DNA of 64,000 nucleotides from an uncultured Desulfobacter sp. (lineage in GTDB: Bacteria; Desulfobacterota; Desulfobacteria; Desulfobacterales; Desulfobacteraceae): the NCBI RefSeq assembly GCF_963666675.1, contig NZ_OY762929.1, positions 4,218,001 through 4,282,000 on the forward strand, written 5' to 3'. Positions 25,611 through 35,115 of the stretch are shown here, piece after piece. Position 1 is the stretch's first letter; every line of letters starts with the position of its first letter. The translations under genes and the position numbers were made by a program. Below the pieces are notes generated by a model. The model worked only from the letters and a program-made list of their open reading frames with translations. It did no database searches and was not told the DNA's origin.

Positions 25611-26978
25611 TTGGATTCCATTAAAACAGAACAATCCTGGCGAGAATTCCAGGAAAGTTATAACCAGCAAAAAAAGAAACGCTCTACGGGTGACCGCATA
25701 CGCAAAATTGCCGCTTCGGTCTGCCTTGGCGCGATTGCCTGTGCGTTGATCTGGGTTGGGGGATACGCCGCCTACAAGGTCGGTCACCGACTGTTTGCCC
25801 CAACACCGGATCAGGTGGCAAGGGAACCTGCCCCGCCCGATCGCCTCAAACGATCTGACGTCAAAGCCCTGGTCCAAAACATTGATATTCTCAATGCAGA
25901 CACGGACCGGTTCTTTGCGGACGGGCCGTCCTGGACATACACCATCCACACCCAACTGGACACACGTCTCCAGAAAAACCTGATACAGACATTGGCCTAC
26001 TTAAAGACCCTGGACAGGGGAAAACCTGAACTCATCGCCATCATGGCCATGGACGGCAGCACCGGTTTCATAAAAGCCATGGCCGGATTTGATCCAAACA
26101 AGCCGGACAGCAACCCCTGCACATCAGCCAATTATCCGGCGGCCAGTCTTTTTAAAATCGTCACCGCCTCCGCCGCCGTGGAAAAATTAAACTATACAGC
26201 CACCACCCCCTTGTATTTCAACGGCGGGAAATACACCCTGTACAAACGACAATTATCAAACCATAAAACAAAATATACCACCCGCGTGACCCTGGAAACT
26301 GCTTTTGCCGAATCCATAAACCCGGTATTCGGCAAGATCGGACAGCTGACCCTGGGCAAAAACACACTCGACCATTTCGCCGAAAAATTCGGCTTCAATC
26401 AAAGTCCGGAAACCGATTTTAAATTTTCGCCCCCCCATTTTTCAACAACCGACAATGACTACCATATGGCGGAGCTTGGGTGCGGATTTAACCGGGATAC
26501 CCTGATTTCACCGGTATTTGCCATGACGATGGTGTCGGCAATCGTGAACAAGGGCCAGTGCCTGGTACCCCGGCTTGTTGACCGCATAAACAATTCAGAT
26601 GAAGACGAGATTTACAAAAGCAGCAAAGAGATATATAAAATACCGATCAGCGCCAAAACAGCCGCAACCATGAAAAGGCTTATGAAAAAGACAGTGTCGA
26701 GCGGCACAGCCCGAAAATTGTTCCGGGGCTATTCCCGTGACAAGGTATTATCACACCTGTCTATCGGTGGCAAAACCGGATCCCTGTCAAACCGAGCGCA
26801 TACAATCAAATACGACTGGTTTACAGGATTCGCCCGGCACAAAACAACAAAAAAGACGTTGATTGTGGCAGTCATAGTGGGTCACGGCAAATACATTGGG
26901 ACCCGGGCATGCACCCACGCAAAAAACATGCTGAGAACCTATTTCAGCACTCCCAAAGCCCAAAAGAAAGTTAATTAA
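25611..26978 (+). CDS. Penicillin-binding protein transpeptidase domain, membrane anchored
   Basis: 455 residues: cytoplasmic N-terminus, one transmembrane helix (ASVCLGAIACALIWVGGYAAY), then a class B-like transpeptidase domain. The serine nucleophile motif is SLFK, the second motif SIN, and the third KTGS. No glycosyltransferase domain or PASTA repeat is present and the protein is short for a class B PBP, so it is a minimal D,D-transpeptidase. Translation probably begins at TTG 25611. Predicted to cross-link peptidoglycan. A dispersed repeat follows 20 bases after the stop. Confidence 0.85.
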   Translation: MDSIKTEQSWREFQESYNQQKKKRSTGDRIRKIAASVCLGAIACALIWVGGYAAYKVGHRLFAPTPDQVAREPAPPDRLKRSDVKALVQNIDILNADTDRFFADGPSWTYTIHTQLDTRLQKNLIQTLAYLKTLDRGKPELIAIMAMDGSTGFIKAMAGFDPNKPDSNPCTSANYPAASLFKIVTASAAVEKLNYTATTPLYFNGGKYTLYKRQLSNHKTKYTTRVTLETAFAESINPVFGKIGQLTLGKNTLDHFAEKFGFNQSPETDFKFSPPHFSTTDNDYHMAELGCGFNRDTLISPVFAMTMVSAIVNKGQCLVPRLVDRINNSDEDEIYKSSKEIYKIPISAKTAATMKRLMKKTVSSGTARKLFRGYSRDKVLSHLSIGGKTGSLSNRAHTIKYDWFTGFARHKTTKKTLIVAVIVGHGKYIGTRACTHAKNMLRTYFSTPKAQKKVN

Positions 26979-26998
26979 TTGAAACTTCAGCTGTTCCG

Positions 26999-27098
26999 GA
27001 ATAACGGCCATGGGCCGACCTGACATATCATCTGCCAGATTTCGGCCCACAACGAAAATAGAAAGAACTCAACAGCTTATTGAACTCTTTCTTATAGA
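26999..27098 (+). repeat. Dispersed two-stem repeat, copy C
   Basis: Begins GAATAACGGCCATGGGCCGACC about 20 bases after the transpeptidase stop. Here the first stem reads GGGCCG / CGGCCC, a compensatory change from the GGGCTG / CAGCCC of copies A, B and E. The second stem (AAAGAACTCAA / TTGAACTCTTTC) is less perfect. A more diverged second unit can be followed to about 27160 (ACAGATCTGGTCA, CAACCCACAACA). Confidence 0.75.
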
Positions 27099-27221
27099 CA
27101 ACCATTGACAGATCTGGTCAAGCAATACACAGGTTCAACCCACAACAAAAGATAATAAGAATATAATACGTTCCTATAACTTTCATGTAAAAATTTCCGG
27201 GACAAATAACGGAGGACACAG

Positions 27222-30200
27222 ATGAAACGCCAAGGCAATCTTTCAAACCAGCTTTTTGATTATCTTAAATACATTTCAAAAATCAATGTGAACATAGGCA
27301 AACCATTGTCATCGGTAAAGGAGAACACCTTACTCTTTTTGCCTGATACCGGCTGCACCCTCAATTGCGGAATCTGTGCCCTTGTGGCGTTTAAAGGGCC
27401 TGCCTGCGAAAATGATCTGACCTCCCTGGCCAAAGGCATTGAAACCCTTTCACAAAATCGTCTTGGTCTGTACGCCAAGAACACAACCCCAATGGTGTCG
27501 GCGGATTACCTGGGCGGTAAAGAATTTTTATCCACCCTGTTTGACCACGCCCAGAACCTTAAACAGGAAACGATGTTTGCATCCCTGTTTGATGACCCGG
27601 GAAAAAGCCGCAAATTGTCGGGTATTGCCCAGGATATTGACGACATTCTTACCGATGAAATCAAAAATTTCAAAGGGGCCACAGCGGGCTTGTCCACCCC
27701 CGAGGTGGATATTGCCGCAGATTATCTTGACCGGCTCAAAGATATCCTCTGGTGCCTGAAAAAGGAGATCCTCGATAATATTGACGCCATTAAACATCTG
27801 GCCCCGGGCATAGACAAACAAAACAATCCTGAAGGGATCGCACTTTTTAAACGGATCAATGCCGTACTCAACAGCCTGGACCGACTTGAGGTCAGAGGGC
27901 GCGACTCAGCAGGTATTTCCGTGCTGTGCACCCTGGATGCATCCCAATTTTCAACGTACAAAAGCGTTCTTGACAAAGAAGGCATGGCCGACGAACTGAA
28001 AAACAGATGCAAGCGACAAATCCTGTCAAACAACACCATATCCATCAATGAAGTCAGCACCCCGGATGACGTCAAGCGTATTACCATCTGTTTTGTATAC
28101 AAATTTGCCGCAGAAATCGGAGCTCTGGGCGACAACATTGCCTTTATCAGGAGCCAGATAAAAGAGGACCCCCTGCTCCAGGCACTTGCTGCATTTGAGA
28201 TATCGGCATCATCGGTTTCGGCCCATACCAGATGGGCATCCATCGGAGATATCACCGAGGCCAACTGCCATCCCCTGGACAACACCTCCACAGATGCCGG
28301 TGTCTCCCGAAGCGGCATCATCCATGTCTGTCTTAACGGGGATATTGACAACTACCTGGAGCTGAAAACAGAATACGAGGCCCGGTACGATAAAATTCAT
28401 CCCCAGATCACCACGGACACCAAACTGATCCCGCTGCAGATTGAACACCACCTGAAAATGGGCGCCCCCATCGAAGAGGCCTTCCGCCTGGCGGTCAATG
28501 AGTTTGAGGGTTCCCATGCCATTTCCATGCACACGGACCTTGCTCCGGGCAAATTGTTCCTGGCCCAGAAAGGCAGCGGACAGGCCATTTTTGTGGGCCT
28601 TGCCCCGGACCACTACATTGCGGCATCGGAATTATACGGTGTGGTGGAGGAGACCCGCCACTACATAAAACTGAACGGCGAAGAAAAGGGACAGATCGTG
28701 ATCCTGGACCAGGAGGGTGCGGGCGGCATTGAAGGAGTTCGCTCCTTTTACTACGATTACCAGCCCATCACCCTGACCCGGGAGGATGTCCTCACCAGCC
28801 AGATCACCTCCAGGGACATTGACCGCCAGGGGTATAACCACTATTTTCTCAAAGAGATCTCCGAAGCCCCGTTCTCGGTTGAAAAAACACTGGAAAATAA
28901 ATTTAAGCAGAATCCCGGATCAGGCCTGTTCAATGTCAACCTGAACAGAACCATTATCCCGACGAGCCTGGAAGAAGATTTACGATCCGGAAAGATAAAA
29001 AACATCTATTTCATCGGCCAGGGAACCGCCGGCATCGCCGCCCAGGGGTGTGCGGATCTTCTCACCCATTACCTGGGGGCCAAATGCATGAACATCCGAG
29101 CCCAGAAGGCATCCGAGCTTTCCGGGTTCAGCATGGGCTGCCAAGTTGAAAATACCAGAACCATGGAAAACACCCTGGTTGTGGCCATCAGCCAGTCCGG
29201 CACCACCACGGATACCAACCGAACCGTGGACATGGTCCGGGCCCACGGAGCCAGGAGTCTTGCCATTGTCAACCGCAGGGATTCGGACCTGACCTTTAAG
29301 GTGGACGGCGTATTGTATACCAGTTCCGGCAGGGACATAGAGATGTCCGTGGCCTCCACCAAGGCCTTTTATTCCCAGATCATGGCCGGGGCCGTGCTTG
29401 GTCTGCACCTGGCTGCCCTGCTCAATGCCAGAAGTGAGGAATACATCAGCGATCAAATCCACAAGCTGATGGAACTGCCCGACAAAATGAGAACGATTCT
29501 TGACATGCGTGGTGAGATCAAGGCATGTGCGGACAAACTGGCCATATCCAAAACCTACTGGGCCACGGTGGGGTCCGGAGCCAATAAAACATCTGCTGAC
29601 GAAATCAGGATCAAACTGTCGGAACTGTGCTACAAAACCATCTCCTCGGATTTTGTTGAAGACAAAAAACATATTGATCTGTCCAGCGAGCCGTTGATCA
29701 TTGTCTGCGCCGCCGGCACCCGGGAAAGCGTGCTGGGGGACATCATAAAGGATACAGCCATTTTCCATGCCCACAAAGCCTGCCCCATCGTCATTACCAC
29801 CCAGGGAGAGGACCGCTTTGACCTATATGCCAAGGCCGTTTTCAAAATCCCCGAGATCCAGGAACATTTTGCCCCGGTGCTCAATACCCTGGTCGGCCAT
29901 ATCTGGGGGTACTATGCTGCCCTTGCCATCAATGACAAATCAAAATTTCTCTATGACGTCAGGGTCAAAATAGAAAACATCATCGAAGAGTTCAGAGGCA
30001 TGGGCCATGATGATTACGAAGTGCTTTTGGAAAACAAATTCACCGAGACCGTGGCGGAATTCTACAACCAGTTTTCCCTGAAAAGACGCCGGGGAGAGTT
30101 TCCCAGTGCCATCGGCCTGAATACAATTTCCAACATCACCTTGCTGCTCAAGTACCTGTCCGGCAGATTGCCGGTGTCGGATTTTGAAATGGACTTTGGG

Positions 30201-30935
30201 GTCAAAGGCACCCCGCCCAATATGCTGACCACCTTTTTCACCACCATGAACCAGGCCATCAATATCATGGCCCGGCCCGTGGATGCCATCAAGCACCAGG
30301 CCAAAACGGTTACCGTGGGGACCAGCCGGATCACTGAACGCTTTGAAGGTATTATATTTGACGTGCTGGCCGAACATGACATCCAGATTCCTTTGATTAC
30401 CAATACCAATGTACTGGTTCTGAAAAATCTGCAGGAGATTATAGCCGAAGTGAAAGGTGCGGTGCTTTACCGCATCACCGGGTTAAGCCTTTTGGGAAAA
30501 GTCACACCGGATACCCGCATTGATGTGGAATCTAAAACAGGCATTCTGGCCGATGAATCCTCACGGGTGGAAACGGATCACCGCCTCAAGGGCACCAAAA
30601 ACATCATTGTCCGGGAGGGCAACGTCTACATCGGCAAGGGACGCAAAGACAATCGAAGCATTCTGGTTATTCCGGTACTGTCATCTTCGCCCACATCGCC
30701 CAACATCATTGAATTTTTATTGTCTTTAAACATCGCCTTTAAATCCACCGAAGAGGTCACCCTGCTGAAAAAAATCAAGGCCCTGGGCGGAAAATACACC
30801 CGGCTTAAGGACTGGATTCTTGAAAGCAAAAATGTGGCATGGGATGATAAGTATCTCAACCTTGTGGACATTGAGACCCTGTTCGGGGCCACGGCGGAGC
30901 AGGCTGTGGAAGCGATTGTTGAAAAACTGGATTAA
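27222..30935 (+). CDS. Very large GlmS-like protein (class II glutamine amidotransferase plus SIS domains)
   Basis: 1237 residues, about twice GlmS. The glutaminase fold is recognisable in pieces: NCGICALVAF with candidate nucleophile Cys49, RLEVRGRDSAGISV near residue 222, HTRWASIGDITEANCHP, and LNGDIDNYLELK. Between the nucleophile and RGRDSAG lies an insertion of about 150 residues absent from GlmS. The isomerase part has GQGTAGIAAQGCADL, SQSGTTTDT and SVASTKAFYSQ (first SIS domain), then a second SIS domain and a C-terminal extension of over 200 residues. Cys49 must be exposed by removal of a 48-residue leader, as in PurF, or be inactive. A strong GGAGG precedes the ATG. Fructose-6-phosphate amidation is plausible but unproven. 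Confidence 0.8.
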   Translation: MKRQGNLSNQLFDYLKYISKINVNIGKPLSSVKENTLLFLPDTGCTLNCGICALVAFKGPACENDLTSLAKGIETLSQNRLGLYAKNTTPMVSADYLGGKEFLSTLFDHAQNLKQETMFASLFDDPGKSRKLSGIAQDIDDILTDEIKNFKGATAGLSTPEVDIAADYLDRLKDILWCLKKEILDNIDAIKHLAPGIDKQNNPEGIALFKRINAVLNSLDRLEVRGRDSAGISVLCTLDASQFSTYKSVLDKEGMADELKNRCKRQILSNNTISINEVSTPDDVKRITICFVYKFAAEIGALGDNIAFIRSQIKEDPLLQALAAFEISASSVSAHTRWASIGDITEANCHPLDNTSTDAGVSRSGIIHVCLNGDIDNYLELKTEYEARYDKIHPQITTDTKLIPLQIEHHLKMGAPIEEAFRLAVNEFEGSHAISMHTDLAPGKLFLAQKGSGQAIFVGLAPDHYIAASELYGVVEETRHYIKLNGEEKGQIVILDQEGAGGIEGVRSFYYDYQPITLTREDVLTSQITSRDIDRQGYNHYFLKEISEAPFSVEKTLENKFKQNPGSGLFNVNLNRTIIPTSLEEDLRSGKIKNIYFIGQGTAGIAAQGCADLLTHYLGAKCMNIRAQKASELSGFSMGCQVENTRTMENTLVVAISQSGTTTDTNRTVDMVRAHGARSLAIVNRRDSDLTFKVDGVLYTSSGRDIEMSVASTKAFYSQIMAGAVLGLHLAALLNARSEEYISDQIHKLMELPDKMRTILDMRGEIKACADKLAISKTYWATVGSGANKTSADEIRIKLSELCYKTISSDFVEDKKHIDLSSEPLIIVCAAGTRESVLGDIIKDTAIFHAHKACPIVITTQGEDRFDLYAKAVFKIPEIQEHFAPVLNTLVGHIWGYYAALAINDKSKFLYDVRVKIENIIEEFRGMGHDDYEVLLENKFTETVAEFYNQFSLKRRRGEFPSAIGLNTISNITLLLKYLSGRLPVSDFEMDFGVKGTPPNMLTTFFTTMNQAINIMARPVDAIKHQAKTVTVGTSRITERFEGIIFDVLAEHDIQIPLITNTNVLVLKNLQEIIAEVKGAVLYRITGLSLLGKVTPDTRIDVESKTGILADESSRVETDHRLKGTKNIIVREGNVYIGKGRKDNRSILVIPVLSSSPTSPNIIEFLLSLNIAFKSTEEVTLLKKIKALGGKYTRLKDWILESKNVAWDDKYLNLVDIETLFGATAEQAVEAIVEKLD

Positions 30936-31699
30936 GCCCTTGCCAAAACCAGGACAGACACACCGGCAGCCCCGGCCTTCAAAAGGGCTTGGGCTGCCGC
31001 ATCACATGTGGCCCCGGTGGTAAACACATCATCCACCAAAAGAATGTTTTTCCCCCTGATACGCCCGGGCTTTGGGCAGTCAAAGGCCTGGGTCAGATTC
31101 TTTTTCCTGGCCTTGGGGTCCAGGCCGGTCTGACTGACCGTTGCCCGGATCCGGGAAAGGCTTCGTATGTCAATACGCCAAGGTGCCGGCCGATCACAAG
31201 CAGCCCTGTACAGCCGTGGAAAATTGCGGACAAGAAAATAGGATTGGTTGAAGCCGCGGTGTTTCGCCTTTGAAATGTGGAGGGGAATGGGCACAATTAA
31301 ATGAAACCGATCCATGTCAAATTGGGTGGCAAAGGCCTGGAACAGGTGGTATTCAAAGGGACGGGCCAGACTGAGCCTAGCGTGGTATTTAAACAATCCC
31401 AAGGCCTTTTGAATCACCCCTTCATACATAAAGGCCGCCCGGACACTATCCATGGCCATGGGGACTTCAAGGCAGGCACCGCACAAATGATCGGGACCTG
31501 TTTCAAAACAACGGCCGCAGTTAGGACAAAAGGGATGATCAAATACCGGCAGCGCAGCACCTAAACATGTGTTGCAAAAGCAAACGTTTAAGGGATCATC
31601 CATAGGATTTTTAATATATTTGCCGCAGTCCAGGCATTTATCCGGAAAGACCAGCGCACCTATTCCGGCCGCGGCCGCTCTGACCAGCTTTTTTAGCAT
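30932..31699 (-). CDS. comF: ComF family phosphoribosyltransferase-like protein
   Basis: 255 residues with N-terminal zinc-binding cysteine pairs (CLDCGKYI, CFCNTC, CPNCGRCFE, CGACLE) and a C-terminal type I PRTase fold carrying the PRPP loop ILLVDDVFTTGAT. In competent bacteria ComF assists DNA uptake; elsewhere its role is unclear. Its start overlaps the rlmB stop by one base, and its stop overlaps the convergent GlmS-like stop by four bases. Confidence 0.88.
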   Translation of the reverse strand: MLKKLVRAAAAGIGALVFPDKCLDCGKYIKNPMDDPLNVCFCNTCLGAALPVFDHPFCPNCGRCFETGPDHLCGACLEVPMAMDSVRAAFMYEGVIQKALGLFKYHARLSLARPFEYHLFQAFATQFDMDRFHLIVPIPLHISKAKHRGFNQSYFLVRNFPRLYRAACDRPAPWRIDIRSLSRIRATVSQTGLDPKARKKNLTQAFDCPKPGRIRGKNILLVDDVFTTGATCDAAAQALLKAGAAGVSVLVLARA

Positions 31700-32526
31700 C
31701 AGGCATTGAGCCCGAGGCGCTGGCGGCGGGCCTCAAACATGGCAATGCCGCCTGCCACGGAGGCATTCAGGGAGGTAATACGGGTTTGCATGGGAATGGA
31801 CAAAATAAAATCACAGGCTTTTCTTACCCCGGGCCGCAGTCCGGTATGCTCGCCCCCCACCACAAGCGCCAGATTACCTGTAAGGTCTGCTTCATAAAGG
31901 CCTTTATCCCCCCCCGCATCCAGACCGGACACCCAGGCGCCATATTTTTTAAGGTCACGGATCACAGCCGAAAGATTGGTCGCTAAAAAGATGGGGGCAT
32001 GCTCCATGGCCCCGGCTGAACTGCGTGAAACCCCGGCAGACGGCAGGGCACAGCGATCCTTTGGCATTACGATGTAATCCACATCGGCACACAGGGCCGT
32101 TCGGATCAAGGCACCGGTGTTCTGGGGATCTTCAATGCTTTCCAGGATCAAAAGAAAAAACGGATCTGTGCGGGCTTCTATCTGCTGGAACAATGCAGAT
32201 ACGGATTGAACAGGAAGAGAGGAGACCCTGGCGGCAATGCCCTGGTGGCGGCCCAAGCCGGCCAACCGGTCCAGTTCCTCACCGGAAATATTCTGGACTG
32301 TTACCTGTTTTTTTTCGGCCAGATCAATTACAGCCTGAACCCGTTTATCAGAGCGGTTCTCATAAACCATGACGGATTCAAATGTACGACGGTCTGCCTT
32401 CAAGGCTTCAAATACCGAGTGATATCCGTAAAGGATCTCTTTCTCCCCGGGATTTCGATTTTCCAGTTTTCGTCCCTGGCCCCGGGGATTGCGTCTTCGC
32501 GCCTTGTTCCCTGGTTTGCCGGCCAT
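31699..32526 (-). CDS. rlmB: 23S rRNA 2'-O-ribose methyltransferase RlmB (SpoU family)
   Basis: 275 residues. A basic N-terminal extension (KARRRNPRGQGRKLENRN) precedes the substrate-binding domain starting at LYGYHSVFEALKA. The SPOUT methyltransferase domain shows ESIEDPQNTGALIRTALCADV, VVGGEHTGLRPGV and IPMQTRITSLNASVA, the three motifs of the knotted SAM site. Predicted to methylate G2251 of 23S rRNA. It overlaps gmk by one base and comF by one base. Confidence 0.9.
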   Translation of the reverse strand: MAGKPGNKARRRNPRGQGRKLENRNPGEKEILYGYHSVFEALKADRRTFESVMVYENRSDKRVQAVIDLAEKKQVTVQNISGEELDRLAGLGRHQGIAARVSSLPVQSVSALFQQIEARTDPFFLLILESIEDPQNTGALIRTALCADVDYIVMPKDRCALPSAGVSRSSAGAMEHAPIFLATNLSAVIRDLKKYGAWVSGLDAGGDKGLYEADLTGNLALVVGGEHTGLRPGVRKACDFILSIPMQTRITSLNASVAGGIAMFEARRQRLGLNA

Positions 32527-33086
32527 CAGTTCGCCGTCTCCTGTTCAACAATGCCGACAAGTTCAGCCACCGCCTCATCCAGCACATCATTGACCACCAC
32601 ATGGTTGTAAAAAGATTTCTGGGCCATTTCGCCTTTTGCATTCTCCAGACGCGTGCGGATCACCTCTTCAGCATCTGTCCCCCTGCCCCGCAGTCGCTGT
32701 TCAAGCACCTCCAAGGACGGTGCCATAATAAATATGGAAGCACACTCCAAACCGAAATCCATAATCTGCCGACCGCCCTGGACATCAATATCCAATAGAA
32801 CACTTTGACCCGCGGCAAGCCGTTCTTGGACAAAGGAGGCCGACGTGCCGTAGCAATTCCCATGGACCTGTGCCCACTCCAGCATCCGGCCCGCTTCCAC
32901 CATCTCCATGAACCGCCCCTTATCCGTAAAAAAATACTCCCTCCCGTGGACCTCTCCCGGCCGGGGGGCGCGGGTGGTGTGGGAGATGGAATATACCAGG
33001 TCCGGAAACCGCTTTAAAAGTTGTGTCACAAGGGTTGTCTTGCCTGCTCCCGAGGGTGCAGACACAATAAAAAGTTTTGCCGCCAT
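32526..33086 (-). CDS. gmk: Guanylate kinase
   Basis: 186 residues. P-loop APSGAGKTT, the GMP-binding region SHTTRAPRPGEVHGREYFF and DIDVQGG are all present. Converts GMP to GDP with ATP in nucleotide metabolism. It follows the DUF370 gene by six bases, a widely conserved yicC-remA-gmk arrangement. Confidence 0.95.
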   Translation of the reverse strand: MAAKLFIVSAPSGAGKTTLVTQLLKRFPDLVYSISHTTRAPRPGEVHGREYFFTDKGRFMEMVEAGRMLEWAQVHGNCYGTSASFVQERLAAGQSVLLDIDVQGGRQIMDFGLECASIFIMAPSLEVLEQRLRGRGTDAEEVIRTRLENAKGEMAQKSFYNHVVVNDVLDEAVAELVGIVEQETAN

Positions 33087-33092
33087 GCCCTA

Positions 33093-33365
33093 TTATTCCT
33101 CCTGAAGTTTTCCGGGATCTTGAATCAACGCCTCAAAGCGCGCAGACACCGTTTCAGCCTGAATGGCAGACAGAATCACGTGGTTTGAGTCCGTCACAAT
33201 GATGGCCCGGGTTTTTCTGCCATGGGTCACATCAATGAGGCGCCGGTCCTCCCGGGCTTCATCCTTGACCCGCTTCATGGGCGACGAATTCGGGGACAAA
33301 ATCGCCACCACCCGATCTGCCACCACAGTATTACCAAACCCAATGCCCAAAAGTGCCTGTTCCAT
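33093..33365 (-). CDS. DUF370/RemA family protein
   Basis: 90 residues: GIGFGNTVVADRVVAILSPNSSPMKRVKDEA and a C-terminal VILSAIQAETVSARF, matching the RemA/DUF370 family between yicC and gmk. In Bacillus RemA is a DNA-binding activator of biofilm genes; in Desulfobacterota the role is untested. An AAGGA ribosome binding site lies before the ATG. Confidence 0.88.
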   Translation of the reverse strand: MEQALLGIGFGNTVVADRVVAILSPNSSPMKRVKDEAREDRRLIDVTHGRKTRAIIVTDSNHVILSAIQAETVSARFEALIQDPGKLQEE

Positions 33366-33454
33366 AATTTTCCTTTTTTAAATGATAATTTTTTTTGGCA
33401 GCAGATATGCTTTTTAAAAGAAAGCGTGTGTAAGCAATACATATGTTTAAATGT

Positions 33455-33505
33455 CGCGATGGGCTGAACGTTGTATGAGTATGCCACGCCAGCCCATGGC
33501 TGTTA
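33455..33505 (-). repeat. Dispersed two-stem repeat, copy E (partial), overlapping the yicC stop
   Basis: On the minus strand it reads TAACAGCCATGGGCTGGCGTGG starting at the yicC stop codon, and GGGCTG pairs with CAGCCC 23 bases later. The second stem is not recognisable here. The remainder of the 33366-33502 gap shows no gene. Confidence 0.65.
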
Positions 33506-34387
33506 TTCAATATTCTGAACCTGCTCGCGAATCTTTTCCAGTTCGGATTTCAGGTCAACCACGGCATGGGACAAGGCCGCATTACCGGCTTTGGAACCGA
33601 TGGTATTAAATTCCCGGTTAAACTCCTGGATCAAAAAATTGAGTTTTCTGCCCTGGGACTCATTTTCATCCATGACCTCCCGGAACATTTTAATGTGGCT
33701 GTGGACCCGCACAATCTCCTCGGACACGTCACTTTTATCCGCAAGAAGGGCGGTCTCCTGGGCCAACCGCACCGGATCAAGACACTCCCCGTCCTCGGCG
33801 GTCAGCACGGCCAACCGTTCCTTAAGCCGGGCCTTGTAAACTTCGGGTATGGTTTTGGCCAGTGCCTCAACCTGTACCATGCGTTGCTCAATGTCTGAAA
33901 TACGATTGCGTAAATCCTGGTATAGATTCTCCCCCTCCTTCTTTCGCATGCGGTCAAGTTCCTGGGCCGCGCTGCGGGCGGTGTCACACACCGCGGAACG
34001 AAGAAGCGCCAGATTAAGTTCCGGTTTAGCCGCCACAATAAGTTGCTTGGCCCCGAGCACGGTTTCCAGGGCAATATCATCGGAAAGAGAGAGGGTGTCC
34101 CGGACCGTATTCAATGCTTTATAGTAAGCTTTCGCCTTGATAATGTCCACCTCAAACAGATCCTGGTCCAGGGCCTGGTCCTCCAGGCTGGCCCGGATCT
34201 CTATTCTGCCCCGGGTATGGAACTGCCCCATGATTTTTTTGATTTCCTCTTCAAAGGACTGGCAGGTTTCGGGCAGATGAATGGAAAAATCCAGAAAACG
34301 TGAATTATAGGTGCGCACGGTCATATCGACCGTCAGAGTCTCCTGGGTGTGCGCCACCTTGGCAAAAGCGGTCATGCTTTTTATCAT
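33503..34387 (-). CDS. yicC: YicC/YloC family endoribonuclease-like protein
   Basis: 294 residues, begins MIKSMTAFAKV as in the family. The C-terminal DUF1732 part contains EIVRVHSHIKMFREVMDENESQGRKLNFLIQEFNRE (positions 3/4 along the chain) and the terminal NTIGSKAGNAALSHAVVDLK. In E. coli YicC takes part in RNA turnover. Its terminal E-stop lies in a dispersed repeat, which separates it from DUF370-gmk. Confidence 0.92.
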   Translation of the reverse strand: MIKSMTAFAKVAHTQETLTVDMTVRTYNSRFLDFSIHLPETCQSFEEEIKKIMGQFHTRGRIEIRASLEDQALDQDLFEVDIIKAKAYYKALNTVRDTLSLSDDIALETVLGAKQLIVAAKPELNLALLRSAVCDTARSAAQELDRMRKKEGENLYQDLRNRISDIEQRMVQVEALAKTIPEVYKARLKERLAVLTAEDGECLDPVRLAQETALLADKSDVSEEIVRVHSHIKMFREVMDENESQGRKLNFLIQEFNREFNTIGSKAGNAALSHAVVDLKSELEKIREQVQNIE

Positions 34388-34391
34388 ACAA

Positions 34392-34925
34392 TTATCCTTT
34401 TATGGCCTTAAGATCCGCAAGATATTTCTGTCTCACCTGTCCTAAAAATTTGAGCACAGCAGGAGAGGCATAATCCGGATAAGTCCATTCCAGGGTTTTA
34501 AAGCCTTGTTTGGTGTACATTAATGTCAGGTCAGCATAAATTTTTTGTCCGATATAAATCCTGTGGGAATACTCTTTTCCCGTGGCCAGGATAAACCGGG
34601 AGGACAGAAGATATCCCGGATCAATGTTTATGGTTCTGTTATTTTGTTCCAGGCAGTCGGATTCAATGGCGTTGGTGGCAAGTTTGATGGAAGCCAGAGC
34701 GTCTTGCTCCACGAGCGGTTTAAAGGCAATCAACCTGCGGAACAAAGGTTCTCCCATCTCCTTGTAATAATAATCGGTGAAATCGAAATCCAGCCAGGGA
34801 GAAATCATGTCCACGGCCCCGCCCACATCTTCAAGGCGATCAAAGACCGGTGCCAGAACCGACTTATCTTTCATGAACACCGACATCACAAGCTTGGCCG
34901 GTGCCGGTTTTTTAGGTGTACTCAT
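34392..34925 (-). CDS. DUF4416 family protein
   Basis: 177 residues with PAKLVMSVFMKDKSVLAPV near the start, WLDFDFTDYYYKEMGEPLFRR in the middle and LSSRFILATGKEYSHRIYIG later, a pattern I associate with DUF4416, found mainly in Desulfobacterota and relatives. No known function. It overlaps the Trm112 stop (ATGA) and lies four bases before yicC, so it belongs to the msbA-to-comF gene string. Confidence 0.75.
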   Translation of the reverse strand: MSTPKKPAPAKLVMSVFMKDKSVLAPVFDRLEDVGGAVDMISPWLDFDFTDYYYKEMGEPLFRRLIAFKPLVEQDALASIKLATNAIESDCLEQNNRTINIDPGYLLSSRFILATGKEYSHRIYIGQKIYADLTLMYTKQGFKTLEWTYPDYASPAVLKFLGQVRQKYLADLKAIKG

Positions 34926-35095
34926 TTTTTAACGGAAATGGCCTCGTCAATGAGCATAATGGGAATATCATCCCGGATTTCATATTTGAGGGCGCAGGCG
35001 TCACAAACCAGGCCGTCTTCGGTCTCGGTCAGCTCCACCTGCCCTTTACATTTGGGGCATACAAGAATTTCAAGCAGTTCTTTTGATACAGCCAT
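34922..35095 (-). CDS. Trm112 family zinc-ribbon protein
   Basis: A 57-residue reading frame starting MAVSKELLEILVCPKCKG, with CPKC and a second CDAC pair making a zinc ribbon, and ending in IRDDIPIMLIDEA, the family's typical terminus. Bacterial members (YcaR type) lie near msbA/lpxK/kdsB, as here next to msbA. It may support a methyltransferase or LPS-related enzyme. The ATGA overlap with DUF4416 supports translation. Confidence 0.88.
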   Translation of the reverse strand: MAVSKELLEILVCPKCKGQVELTETEDGLVCDACALKYEIRDDIPIMLIDEAISVKK

Positions 35096-35115
35096 ATCCG
35101 TATCTCCTTGAATGG

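Noticed and set aside
28980..29774. 264-codon minus-strand frame opposite the GlmS-like gene
   Set aside because: Antisense shadow of conserved SIS-domain sequence without a ribosome binding site.
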